Origin: Photorhabdus khanii NC19
GTDB lineage: Bacteria > Pseudomonadota > Gammaproteobacteria > Enterobacterales > Enterobacteriaceae
Reading direction: 5' to 3'
Assembly: GCF_000517265.1 (NCBI RefSeq)
Contig: NZ_AYSJ01000004.1
Location: 212,389-260,088 of the forward strand
DNA length: 47,700 bases
Shown here: piece by piece, positions 27,179 through 35,827 of the stretch
Position numbering within the stretch: position 1 is the first letter of the stretch
Layout: every line of letters begins with the position of its first letter
The notes under the pieces: model-generated
What the model saw: the letters and a program-made list of their open reading frames with translations, nothing else
Told to the model about the DNA's origin: nothing
Database searches by the model: none
Program-made: the position numbers and the translations under genes

Positions 27179-28195
27179 ATGTCTGCGTTAACCCCCGCCA
27201 GTGAAGTTATTTTGCGTCACCGTGAGCAATTTAGCTCTCATCACCTGCTCTTCGCCGGTGATATCCAGGACACACTGGCAACCCAAATTGATGCTGCCAG
27301 TGTGCAAGTACATACTAGCCAGTATCATCACTGGCAATCACTGATCCGCACCCTGGGCGATAATGCCTTATTCGGCCTGGCAGCAGAAAAAGGATTTACC
27401 CAGAGTTGTGACACTCTAATCTACTATTGGCCTAAAAGTAAGCAGGAAGCTCGCTTTCAGTTACGCAGCCTGTTTTCTGTTCTGCCAAAAGGTATTGATA
27501 TTTTCGTTGTCGGCGAAAACCGTAGTGGAGTACGCAGTGTAGACAAACTGATGGAAAGCATGGCTACTTTCCATAAAATCGACAGTGCCCGCCGTTGCAG
27601 CCTGTTCTACGGCCAGCTGGAACATGAAGTGCTGTTTGATCAGGAAAACTGGTGGAACAGTTATCAGGTAGAAAACGTGACCGTGAATACTTTACCGGGT
27701 GTATTCAGCCAGGATGAATTGGATGTTGGTAGCCGGTTACTCCTTTCCACTTTTGACAAACCTCTCTCCGGCAGCTTACTGGATATCGCATGTGGTGCTG
27801 GTGTTCTGGCCGCCGTGCTGGGTAAGAAAAACCCTGAGTTAGCGCTTACTCTCAGTGATGTCAATGCAGCGGCTATCGCTTCCAGTAAAGCGACGTTAAA
27901 AGCTAATAAACTGGAAGGTCATGTTGTCGTCAGTAACGTCTATTCCAACATTGAAGATAAATTCAACTGGATTATCTCTAATCCCCCCTTCCATGACGGG
28001 CTAAAAACCAATTTACAAGCAGCGGATGACCTGATCCGCCAAGCGCCTAACTACCTTAAACCCGGCGGCAAACTGCGGATTGTTGCCAACGCTTTCCTGC
28101 CTTATCCCGATTTACTGGATAAAACTTTTGGCAATCATGAAGTTATTGCTCAAACGGGTAAATTTAAAGTTTATCAGGCAACGAAAAGGTTCTGA
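27179..28195 (+). CDS. rsmC: 16S rRNA (guanine-1207-N2)-methyltransferase
   Basis: 338 aa, close to E. coli RsmC (343). An N-terminal degenerate methyltransferase-like domain is followed by the catalytic one, with SAM motif '[20 protein letters not shown]', LSDVNAAAI and the N2-guanine motif NPPFHDG. It methylates G1207 of helix 34 in the 30S subunit. It is divergent from holD across a 135-bp gap, as in E. coli, and ends at a strong terminator. Confidence 0.96.
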   Translation: MSALTPASEVILRHREQFSSHHLLFAGDIQDTLATQIDAASVQVHTSQYHHWQSLIRTLGDNALFGLAAEKGFTQSCDTLIYYWPKSKQEARFQLRSLFSVLPKGIDIFVVGENRSGVRSVDKLMESMATFHKIDSARRCSLFYGQLEHEVLFDQENWWNSYQVENVTVNTLPGVFSQDELDVGSRLLLSTFDKPLSGSLLDIACGAGVLAAVLGKKNPELALTLSDVNAAAIASSKATLKANKLEGHVVVSNVYSNIEDKFNWIISNPPFHDGLKTNLQAADDLIRQAPNYLKPGGKLRIVANAFLPYPDLLDKTFGNHEVIAQTGKFKVYQATKRF

Positions 28196-28201
28196 TTTAT
28201 T

Positions 28202-28234
28202 CAGCCTGTCCCTAGCCCACGGACAGGCTGTTTT
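28202..28234 (+). terminator. Rho-independent terminator of rsmC
   Basis: 10-bp perfect stem cagcctgtcc / ggacaggctg with a 9-nt loop, followed directly by TTTT. Confidence 0.85.
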
Positions 28235-28368
28235 AACAAAATCGTAAAAAATGATGATTTTTACGGCAATCATACAACGCCGTAATAAATAATGATTGAC
28301 GCAGGCTGCAAAACCTCTAGAATTCGCCCCCATGCTATCAAGCTGACTCGCTGATAGTGTCTGAATTT

Positions 28369-28455
28369 GCGAGGGTGGCGGAATTGGTAGACGCGCTAGC
28401 TTCAGGTGTTAGTGTCCTTTCGGACGTGGGGGTTCAAGTCCCCCCCTTCGCACCA
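28369..28455 (+). tRNA. tRNA-Leu (anticodon CAG)
   Basis: 87 nt with genomic CCA. Class II leucine tRNA: acceptor GCGAGGG, D-arm around GGAATTGGTAGACGC, anticodon arm ctagcttCAGgtgttag, long variable arm tgtcctttcggacg, T-arm GTTCAAGTC. The sequence is almost that of E. coli leuP/Q/V/T, and the site (next to rsmC) matches the E. coli leuVPQ location. Confidence 0.97.
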
Positions 28456-28503
28456 AATCAGACAATCGCTGATTAAATTCGGCAACAAAAAATGGCAGTA
28501 CTT

Positions 28504-28590
28504 GCGAGGGTGGCGGAATTGGTAGACGCGCTAGCTTCAGGTGTTAGTGTCCTTACGGACGTGAGGGTTCAAGTCCCTCCTTTCGCACCA
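28504..28590 (+). tRNA. tRNA-Leu (anticodon CAG), second copy
   Basis: 87 nt with CCA, 48 bp after the first copy. It differs in the variable-arm loop and in compensating T-arm bases (gaggg / ccctc in place of ggggg / ccccc). The acceptor stem has two G-U pairs (GCGAGGG with CTTTCGC), one more than copy 1. Both should read CUG codons. Confidence 0.97.
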
Positions 28591-28647
28591 ATCTGTTCAT
28601 TTTCCGCATCAATCTTCCTTCGCACCTGTTTTTTCTTCAACAAAACA

Positions 28648-28914
28648 TCAAAAACAGCTAAACCGGTGTGCTCCCGCTAATAAGACACACAACACAGCAA
28701 ACCCCGATGGTATTAGCAGAAAATGGCGTGACTTCTGGTTCAGCAACATGAATAAAGTCAACAGCATCGCAACGACAACCCCAATTTTAAGCTGCTCAGC
28801 CCCAGGATTGACGATGACGAATAGCATTCCGGCCAAACTGGATAACCCCATTCCCCACAAACTGGTGATACCCTGCCAGAAAAACGATCTTTCTCTATCT
28901 TTAACCCTGATCAT
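28648..28914 (-). CDS. YjjZ-like (DUF1435) small membrane protein
   Basis: 88 aa from ATG 28914; TTG/GTG starts a few codons earlier are less likely. Three hydrophobic segments predict an inner-membrane protein. 'SLWGMGLSSLAG' and the later 'SRHFLLIPSGFAVL' resemble DUF1435/YjjZ, which in E. coli lies at this same position beside the leu tRNA genes. Function unknown. A Fur-like box at 28934-28952 sits 20 bp upstream, suggesting iron control. Confidence 0.7.
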   Translation of the reverse strand: MIRVKDRERSFFWQGITSLWGMGLSSLAGMLFVIVNPGAEQLKIGVVVAMLLTLFMLLNQKSRHFLLIPSGFAVLCVLLAGAHRFSCF

Positions 28915-28933
28915 AACTTGCACCAACTTAAAT

Positions 28934-28952
28934 GATAATGATTACCAATATC
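28934..28952. promoter_or_regulatory. Fur box candidate upstream of the yjjZ-like gene
   Basis: GATAATGATTACCAATATC matches the 19-bp Fur consensus at 16 positions. It lies directly before the yjjZ-like start, where a repressor would block its promoter. Confidence 0.65.
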
Positions 28953-28987
28953 ATATACGAAAAAGTGTGAAGTACAAGCCAGTTGCA

Positions 28988-29119
28988 ATAATCGGATTTA
29001 GCCGTTAATTTCAGCCAGTCTAATAGTCTTTTCACTTTGGGATGAGCTTGGATTTTATTATTATCTTGGTATTTTTTATTGATATATTCTTCTACCGGAT
29101 TTTCTTTTGGAGATCTCAA
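28988..29119 (-). pseudogene. Acyl-CoA dehydrogenase gene, 5' fragment (duplicate)
   Basis: The 44 codons MRSPKENPVEEYINKKYQ to LKLTAKSDY repeat, with a few changes, the start of the larger fragment at 34823-35575. Homology stops at 28988 and the frame then runs into unrelated sequence. It marks the left arm of the duplicated flank. Confidence 0.8.
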
Positions 29120-29247
29120 TTAAATAATCAAAGGAATCTCCAGCACAATAGGCTGAGAAGGAGTCTATTCTCCTTTATCCAAACCAGTATTATCCTGATT
29201 GTTTTATATCGTATTTTTTAATTATTTGGATGAATGATAAACCCCAG
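28988..29247. repeat. Left copy of duplicated flank
   Basis: About 260 bp repeated at 35444-35827 in the same orientation. It contains the 5' end of the acyl-CoA dehydrogenase gene, the gap, and on the - strand the last nine codons of the Qnr-like gene (GFIIHPNN and stop, ending at 29218). This copy lacks the ERIC element found in the right copy. Confidence 0.85.
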
Positions 29248-29345
29248 GGTGAGAGCGCAAGTGTTCATTTTTTACCCAGCTAACTTAATCCTGCTATTAA
29301 CACCTTGTCCATATAAGCACTACTCATACTGGTCATCTTCCGTTT

Positions 29346-30761
29346 GCGCCGAATACTAAATTCTATTTAGCGAATGCTTCAAAACAATTCACGGCTTTTT
29401 GCATAGCCTTGCTGGAGAAAGAAGGAAAGCTCAACGTCAAGGATAAAGTCAGACAATATTTGGATTATTTACCCGCGCATTTCTCTGATATTACCATTGA
29501 GCATCTTATTCATCATACCAGCGGGTTACGGGATATATTTTTACTTTATAGTCTGGCAGGTAAAAACTCAAGTTTTGACCACTGCAATGCTGATTGAGTG
29601 AGAAAATTGATCCAACGACAACAGACATTTAACTCCCCCACTGGGGAATATTATATTTATAGCAACACGGGCTATTATTTGCTGGGGGAAATCGTCAGCG
29701 TAGTTTCAGGTAAGTCGTTGAAGAAATATGCAGAAGAAAATGTTTTCGCTTCATTAGAGATGAAAGATACCATTATCTGTGATGATATAACCGAGATTAT
29801 CTCTAATCGGACGATGGGTTACACTTATAACGAGAAACCGCACCGGTGGGCAAGGTATGATCTCAATGGTTCCGTGGTAGGTAGCACAAGGGTTTATTCT
29901 ACGGTGAATAATTTGCGTCGCTGGATCAGAACATTTTATTCGCCATCCATTGTTCAGGAGCTGTTGCCTCAATTAGCTAGTACACCAGATTTAACCAATG
30001 GCAATCGGAATAACTATGCTTACGGTTTGATTGTCAGCCAACGAGAAGGGCAAAGAATAATACAACATGATGGTTGCTATGCTGGTTTCAAATCTGAAGT
30101 TTGTATTTTGCCTGATGCTAAATTAGGTATCGCTATTACCTCTGCAACAAATATTAATGTCATTCAATGGATTGAACAGTGTCTTGATATGTTGTTTAAC
30201 ACGAATATAATTGAACCGGAAAAACCACATTGTCTAACCTGTGATATCGATATCACAGGTATTTTCAGAGGGGCAGAGCCTTATCCTTATATTATTACTA
30301 AGGAAGATGTTTATTTGTTAGGTAATTTATTCGGAAAAGGCAACCCGATTACTTTTAACTCTGACTGTTCATTCCAACAGCAAGGAAGTAAGACCCTATT
30401 CAGACCTATCATTGAAAATGACAGTGTTATTGCATTAGAACAGATTGATGAAAATGGCAATGTTTTTCATTTTAAAAAGATGACTGATGATGGTGGTATC
30501 GATATGAAGCTATTGTCAGGGAATTATTATAGTCATGAAATAGAAGCAACAATTACTATTTTTACTTCTGGAGATGGAATTTATATTGATGGGATTACTT
30601 ACTCTGGGAATAAAGAAGCCTTGTGGCGGGTTTATAGGAATAGCTATTTCTCTCCGAGCACTGAATTTGTTATCGATTTTGAATTGGACTTTGATACGAA
30701 TAAACCTCATCTCTATATCAATGATTGGGGTTGCTGGAGGGCAGAATTTGTCGCAGTTTAA
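29346..30761 (+). pseudogene. Serine hydrolase (class C beta-lactamase-like), dead copy 1
   Basis: Homologous to the genes at 31049 and 32842, but it lacks the first ~70 codons, starting at the APNTKFYLA codons. The SxxK nucleophile codon AGT has become AAT (29373-29375, giving N-A-S-K), and an in-frame TGA occurs at 29595-29597. The second half (29598-30761) is open for 387 codons and keeps YSNTGY and QHDG. Three independent lesions make it clearly non-functional. Between 29248 and 29345 I see nothing beyond AT-rich debris. Confidence 0.88.
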
Positions 30762-30864
30762 TTTATAAAGTGATAAATCAGAATGAAGAACGGCATTGTT
30801 ATAGTAGAATGGAATTAATGCTATTGAGGGCCTAAAGACATTCCCTATTAGATGCACTTTTTCC

Positions 30865-30902
30865 AGGCAGAACTATTCTATTTATGTTCTGTCTTTTTTT
30901 TG
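30865..30902 (+). terminator. Terminator after serine hydrolase copy 1
   Basis: Stem aggcagaac / gttctgtct (one G-U) followed by eight T. Related hairpins follow the other two copies at 32744 and 34532, so the duplicated unit included its terminator. Confidence 0.75.
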
Positions 30903-30945
30903 TAAACATCAGCTCCCGTAGTTACTTTATATTGCCCTTTATATA

Positions 30946-30964
30946 TTAAATGATAACCATTATC
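30946..30964. promoter_or_regulatory. Fur box candidate upstream of serine hydrolase copy 2
   Basis: TTAAATGATAACCATTATC matches the Fur consensus at 15 of 19 positions, with a near-perfect core. It lies 85 bp before the start codon. The equivalent region of copy 3 has no comparable match. Confidence 0.5.
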
Positions 30965-31048
30965 ACTTGGATGTTTCCTGTTTACGTCTTACAGTACTGC
31001 CCATATATATATGTTCTGTTTTATAACCTTAAAATAAGGAAATTAATG

Positions 31049-32641
31049 ATGAAATCAAAGATATCTACTGATAAAATTGAATTATTTCTCAAGAAAATAG
31101 ACGAACTGGTTAATATTGAAAATAAAAAAAAGGGTGGCGGATTCGCTGTTGCTGTGACCCACGGTAATAAAACGATTTATCAGCGCCATATCGGAAAGGC
31201 TAATATTGAACATACTGTTGCTGTAAAACCTAATACTAAATTCTATTTGGCGAGTGTTTCAAAACAATTCACTGCTTTTTGCATTGCCTTATTGGAAAAA
31301 GAAGGAAAGCTCAGCGTCAAGGATAAAGTTGGGCAATATTTGGATTATTTTCCCGCAGAATTCTCTGATATTACGATTGAGCATCTTATTCACCATACCA
31401 GTGGATTACGTGATCAATTTTTACTTTATAGCCTGGCAGGTAAAAATTCAGCCTTTGACCACCGTCATATTGATTTGGTGAGAAAACTGACGCAACGGCA
31501 ACAAGCGCTTAACTTTACGCCGGGGGAATATTACCTCTATAGCAACACGGGTTATAATTTAATGGCGGAAATAGTCAGCGTGGTTTCAGGTCAGTCGCTG
31601 AGAGAATATGCAGAAGAAAATGTTTTCGCCCCATTAAAGATGAAAGATACCTTTTTCTATGATGATGTTACCGAGATTATTTTTGACCGGGCAGTGGGGT
31701 ACTCCTATAACGAGGACTCGAACCGATGGATAAGAGAAGATCTCAACGATGCGGCGGTAGGATGTTCGGGGCTGTATTCTACAGTGAATGATTTGTGTCG
31801 CTGGATGAAAGCGTTTTATTCGCCATCTATTGTTCAGGATCTATTGCCTCAATTATCTCGTACACCAGATTTAACTAATGGCAATCGTAATGATTATGCT
31901 TACGGTTTTGCGATCAGCCAACGTGCAGGGCAAAAGATAATACGACATGATGGTGGTTATGGTGGCTTCAGATCAGAAGTTTGTATTTTGCCTGATGTTG
32001 AATTAGGTATTACCGTTACTTCTGCAATGAATACTAATGTCTCTAAGTTTGTTCGACAGTGTTTTGATGTATTGTTTAATCCCAATGGTACTAAACTAGA
32101 AAAACAGCCTTGTCGGACTAATGATATCGATATTACGGGTATTTTCAAAGGAATACAACCTTATCCTTATATTATTACCAAAGAAGATTGCTATTTATTA
32201 GGTAATTTATTCGAGAAAGGTAACCCGATTATCTTTAACTCTGATGGAACATTCCAAGAGGAGGATGGGAAAATTCGGTTCAGACCTGTTATTGAAAATG
32301 ATAGTGTTATTGCATTGGAGCAGATTAATGAAAATGGCAATGTTTTTTATTTAGATAAGATGATTGATGATGGTGGTACCGATATTCAGCTACTGTTAGG
32401 ATATTATTATAACCACGAAACAGAAGCTGTGCTCACTGTTGCAGCCTCTGGTGATGAACTTTATATCGATGCAATTATTTCTCCTGAAAGAAAAGAAGTC
32501 TTACATCGGGTTTATGGGAATAGTTATTTTTCTCCTAGCACAGAGCTTATTATTGATTTTGAATTGGACCCTGACACGAATGAACCTTACCTTTATCTCA
32601 GTAATGGTCGTTGCTGGAATGTAGAATTTGTCGCATTTTGA
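31049..32641 (+). CDS. Cytosolic serine hydrolase, beta-lactamase/PBP4* family, copy 2
   Basis: 530 aa from the second of two adjacent ATGs (31046, 31049), chosen by alignment with copy 3 and the AAGGAAA site. Residues ~25-350 are the beta-lactamase fold: nucleophile in ASVSKQFTAF (S-x-x-K), 'YSNTGYNLMAEIVSVVSGQS' (Y-S-N) and HDGGYGG (H-x-G). The remaining ~180 residues are beta-rich, as in hydrolases with C-terminal lipocalin-like domains. There is no signal peptide, unlike true beta-lactamases or ClbP/XcnG peptidases, so it should act in the cytosol as an esterase, amidase or D-aminopeptidase. Substrate unknown. Confidence 0.85.
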   Translation: MKSKISTDKIELFLKKIDELVNIENKKKGGGFAVAVTHGNKTIYQRHIGKANIEHTVAVKPNTKFYLASVSKQFTAFCIALLEKEGKLSVKDKVGQYLDYFPAEFSDITIEHLIHHTSGLRDQFLLYSLAGKNSAFDHRHIDLVRKLTQRQQALNFTPGEYYLYSNTGYNLMAEIVSVVSGQSLREYAEENVFAPLKMKDTFFYDDVTEIIFDRAVGYSYNEDSNRWIREDLNDAAVGCSGLYSTVNDLCRWMKAFYSPSIVQDLLPQLSRTPDLTNGNRNDYAYGFAISQRAGQKIIRHDGGYGGFRSEVCILPDVELGITVTSAMNTNVSKFVRQCFDVLFNPNGTKLEKQPCRTNDIDITGIFKGIQPYPYIITKEDCYLLGNLFEKGNPIIFNSDGTFQEEDGKIRFRPVIENDSVIALEQINENGNVFYLDKMIDDGGTDIQLLLGYYYNHETEAVLTVAASGDELYIDAIISPERKEVLHRVYGNSYFSPSTELIIDFELDPDTNEPYLYLSNGRCWNVEFVAF

Positions 32642-32743
32642 TTGAGATGACAGTAAACACACATTGATAACAGTGTTGTTCTGGCAGGATGGTGAATTCT
32701 ATTGAGATCCTCAAGATATTTTCTACCAGACGGACTTTTTCTT

Positions 32744-32774
32744 AGGCAGAACTTCCATATTCATGTTCTGCCTT
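32744..32774 (+). terminator. Terminator after serine hydrolase copy 2
   Basis: Stem aggcagaac / gttctgcct around a 12-nt loop, followed by a short T/A stretch. Confidence 0.65.
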
Positions 32775-32841
32775 ATTACATCGTATTATCAGATTGTATA
32801 TATGTGCTTTGTTTGTATAACCTTAAATAAGGAAAATAATA

Positions 32842-34428
32842 ATGGAATCTACTATATTTATAAATAAAATGAAGTTGCTTCTCAAGAAAATAGATGAATT
32901 GGTTGATATTGAAAAGAAGAAAAAGGGTGGAGCTCTCGCGATTGCTGTTACCCACGGAAATGAAACCATTTATAAGCGCTATATCGGGCAAGCCAGCATT
33001 GAACATTCTGCTGCTGTAACCCCAAATACGAAATTCTATATGGCGAGTGTCTCAAAACAGTTCACCGCTTTTTGTATTGCTTTACTGGAAAAAGAAGGAA
33101 AGCTCAATGTCAAGGATAAAGTTGGGAAGTATGTGGATTATTTCCCGGCACATTTCTCTGATATTACCATCGAGCATCTTATTCATCATACCAGTGGGTT
33201 ACGGGATAAATATGTTCCTTATGGCTTGGCAGGTAAAAACTCAGATTTTGACCACCGCAGTATGGGTTTATTGAGAAAACTGATTCAACGGCAACAAAAG
33301 CTTAATTTTACTCCTGGGGAATATTTTCGCTATAGCAATACGGGCTATAATTTGTTGGCGGAAATTATCAAAGTTGTTTCAGGTAAATCATTAAGAGAAT
33401 ATGCGAAAGAAAATATTTTTATTCCATTAAAGATGAATAATACCTCTTTCTATGATGATGTGACTGAGGTTATTTCTGACCGGGCGATAGGTTATGTCTA
33501 TAACGAAGATGTAAATCAATGGATAAGATCGGATCACAACGATTCAACTATAGGGAGTGCGGGGCTACGTTCTACAGTGAGTGATTTATGTCGCTGGATA
33601 AAAGCGTTTTATTCACCATCGATTGTTCGGGATATGTTGCCTCAATTATCTCGTACACCAAATTTAACCAATGGCAATCGTAACAATTATGCTTACGGTT
33701 TGATGATCAGCCAACGTGAAGGGCAAAAAATAATACGGCACGATGGTTCCTATGGTGGTTTTAAAGCTGATGTTTGTGTTTTACCTGATGTTAAATTAGG
33801 TATCGTGATTACTGCTGCAACAGGTATTAATACCGTTGAATTTACTAATCAATGTCTTAATGTATTATTTAACACTGATATGACTGAGCCAGAGCATTGC
33901 CGAACCAGTAATATTGATATCACCGGTATGTTCAAAGGGGCAGATCCCTATCCTTATATTATTACCAAGGAAGATTGCTATTTATTAGGTAATTTATTCG
34001 AGAAAGGTAATCCGATTATCTTTAACGCTGATGGAACATTCCAAGAGAAGGGGGGAGAAATTCGATTCAGACCTGTCATTGAAGATAATAGTGTTATCGC
34101 ACTGGAACAGATTGATGAAAATGGTAATATTTTTTATTTGAGAAAAATGACTGATAAAGGCGATATTGATATTCAACGATTATCAGGTCGCTATTATAAT
34201 CACGAAACGGAATCAATGACAAATATTGAAGTATCTAGTGATGATCTTTATATTGATGCGGTTATCTTTCCTGGGAAAAAAGAGGTCTTACGGTGGGTTT
34301 ACGAGAATAGTTATTTCCATCCCAGTACTCAACTTATTGTTGATTTCGAATGGGATTCTGATACGGATAAACCTCGCCTCTATCTCAATGATTCACGTTG
34401 TTGGAAGATAGAATTTATTCCGGTTTAA
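32842..34428 (+). CDS. Cytosolic serine hydrolase, beta-lactamase/PBP4* family, copy 3
   Basis: 528 aa, colinear with copy 2 along its whole length and clearly a tandem duplicate that has diverged. The catalytic set is complete: ASVSKQFTAF, RYSNTGYNLLAEI and RHDGSYGGF. The beta-rich C-terminal part is kept. The start ATG follows AAGGAAAATAATA. No signal peptide. Differences concentrate around 'LIHHTSGLRDKYVPYGLAGK', next to the active-site face in this fold, which may mean altered substrate range. Confidence 0.85.
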   Translation: MESTIFINKMKLLLKKIDELVDIEKKKKGGALAIAVTHGNETIYKRYIGQASIEHSAAVTPNTKFYMASVSKQFTAFCIALLEKEGKLNVKDKVGKYVDYFPAHFSDITIEHLIHHTSGLRDKYVPYGLAGKNSDFDHRSMGLLRKLIQRQQKLNFTPGEYFRYSNTGYNLLAEIIKVVSGKSLREYAKENIFIPLKMNNTSFYDDVTEVISDRAIGYVYNEDVNQWIRSDHNDSTIGSAGLRSTVSDLCRWIKAFYSPSIVRDMLPQLSRTPNLTNGNRNNYAYGLMISQREGQKIIRHDGSYGGFKADVCVLPDVKLGIVITAATGINTVEFTNQCLNVLFNTDMTEPEHCRTSNIDITGMFKGADPYPYIITKEDCYLLGNLFEKGNPIIFNADGTFQEKGGEIRFRPVIEDNSVIALEQIDENGNIFYLRKMTDKGDIDIQRLSGRYYNHETESMTNIEVSSDDLYIDAVIFPGKKEVLRWVYENSYFHPSTQLIVDFEWDSDTDKPRLYLNDSRCWKIEFIPV

Positions 34429-34822
34429 TTGATAGGGTTGTAAATATGAATTAAGAACCGTGTTTTTCTGGTAGGATGAAGAGATTCGATTGAGATCATA
34501 AGGATATTTTCTATCTAATCTATTTATTTTCAGGCAGAACTATTATGACTATGTTCTGTCTGTCCGACATGATTGTGATATTTTAATTGCTTCATGGATT
34601 GTTTTTGGTTTATATTCTCATCGTTCTTAAATCATTAAGAACATATTTTTCCTATAATTAGAGATGCAATTTAATATTTATTGTAGTAGAAGGGAGATAA
34701 ATTTACGATAAAGGGTAATTTATGTGATATTGGCTCATATTTTCTAATCTGGTGTTAGGAAAATAGCTTAAATCATAATATACAGGGTCAAGTAAATAAA
34801 ACATTTATATTCATCGACGAAA
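34429..34822. other. AT-rich intergenic region
   Basis: 394 bp. It contains the hairpin aggcagaac / gttctgtct at 34532-34561, the third and weakest of the terminators after the hydrolase genes (no T-run). No gene is seen in the rest; it holds the breakpoint that removed the 3' half of the acyl-CoA dehydrogenase gene. Confidence 0.6.
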
Positions 34823-35575
34823 TTATATTATTCTGAATGTGATATTGCATTTTTTATAGATGTAATACGTATTTTTAACAACAACGTTGTTAAAAGTGAC
34901 AGTACGTAAATTAAGACCTTGAACACCCAAATTATTCTGTTCATCACCAACATCCATACCGGAGGCAGATGCAGGAATGACAAAACAGCTAATTCCTGAT
35001 TGATCATCAGATTGATGTTTTGCAAATACAATAAACACACCAGCAATAGAGGCCCCACCTAACCAACATTTACTACCATTGAGTATCCATGAATCATTAT
35101 CACGCTTTGTCAGAGTTGATTCCATCCCTCTCGGATTCGAACCCGCAGCAGGTTCACTCAATGCAAAACAGCCAATCATCTCACCAGTCGACATTTTCGG
35201 CAGATATTCCTGCTTTATCTCTGAGCTGGCATGTTTGAATATTGAGTGGCTACATGAGTACTGGAGTATAGTGAAAGAGTCAAGGGTAATATCTATAGCC
35301 GCTAGCTGCTCAATGATTTGGGCAGTCTCTGAAACAGAAATATCGATACCGTTAAACTCTCTAGGGATTTGCATCCCGAAAAGTCCAAGTTTTCCTGACT
35401 GATAAATAAACTGTTTCGATATTTCTTTATTTTTAATTAACTCATAATCTGATTTAGCCGTTAATTTTAGCCAGTCTAATAATGTTTTCACTTTAGGATT
35501 AATTTGGATTTCATTATTAACTTGGTATTTTTTATTGATATATTCTTCTACCGGATTTTCTTTTGGAGATCTCAA
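34823..35575 (-). pseudogene. Acyl-CoA dehydrogenase, 3'-truncated
   Basis: 250 codons. The N-terminal helical domain and FAD/acyl-binding middle strands are present: 'FGMQIPREFNGIDISVSETA', 'MIGCFALSEPAAGSNPRGME', SWILNGSKCWLGGAS and 'NLGVQGLNLRTVTFNNVVV'. The whole C-terminal four-helix domain with the catalytic Glu is missing (family length about 380 aa); after residue ~235 the frame runs out in unrelated sequence. The formal start is TTG. The dehydrogenase is not functional. It may come from a biosynthetic cluster of the kind that uses carrier-protein-bound acyl substrates, but no carrier genes remain here. Confidence 0.8.
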
Positions 35576-35827
35576 TTAAATAATCAAAGGAATCTCCAGC
35601 ACAATAGGCTGGGAAGGAGTATATTCTCCTTTATCCAGACCAGTATTATCCTGATTGTTTTATACCCGTTATCTTTCAAGTTGCCTCTTTGTTGGCTGCA
35701 CTCGCTCACCCCGGTCACATAGTTCGCTATGCTCTCGGGGATTCGCTCCCTTGCCGTCTCTATGCATCTTGAAATCTATAGGGTATATATCGTATTTTTT
35801 AATTATTTGGATGAATGATAAACCCCA
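35444..35827. repeat. Right copy of duplicated flank (with ERIC inserted)
   Basis: Same segment as 28988-29247, interrupted by 125 bp (ERIC plus one TA). The two flanks enclose the three serine hydrolase copies, about 6.2 kb apart. Confidence 0.85.
35663..35785. repeat. ERIC element
   Basis: 123-bp element with imperfect inverted ends (TACCCGTTATC... and the complement of ...TATAGGGTA) and the ERIC core words gtgaccggggtgagcg in complement context and ctctcggggattcgct. It is flanked by TA on both sides. Comparison with the uninterrupted copy at 29205-29216 shows the element plus one TA is exactly the extra DNA. Confidence 0.9.

Noticed and set aside
28369-28590. Twin tRNA-Leu genes as attachment site of an integrated island
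   Set aside because: No integrase, no third 3'-end fragment of the tRNA found in the window, and the position matches the normal leu tRNA cluster next to rsmC.
28492-28680. 62-codon ORF across the second tRNA-Leu
   Set aside because: Translation of a tRNA gene.
30950-31048. N-terminal extension of serine hydrolase copy 2 to 30950 that would look like a membrane signal
   Set aside because: It runs through the Fur-like box and promoter; copy 3 has no such extension and both share a ribosome site before the inner ATG.
34823-35575. Acyl-CoA dehydrogenase as a working enzyme
   Set aside because: Catalytic C-terminal domain is absent and the last ~15 codons are unrelated.
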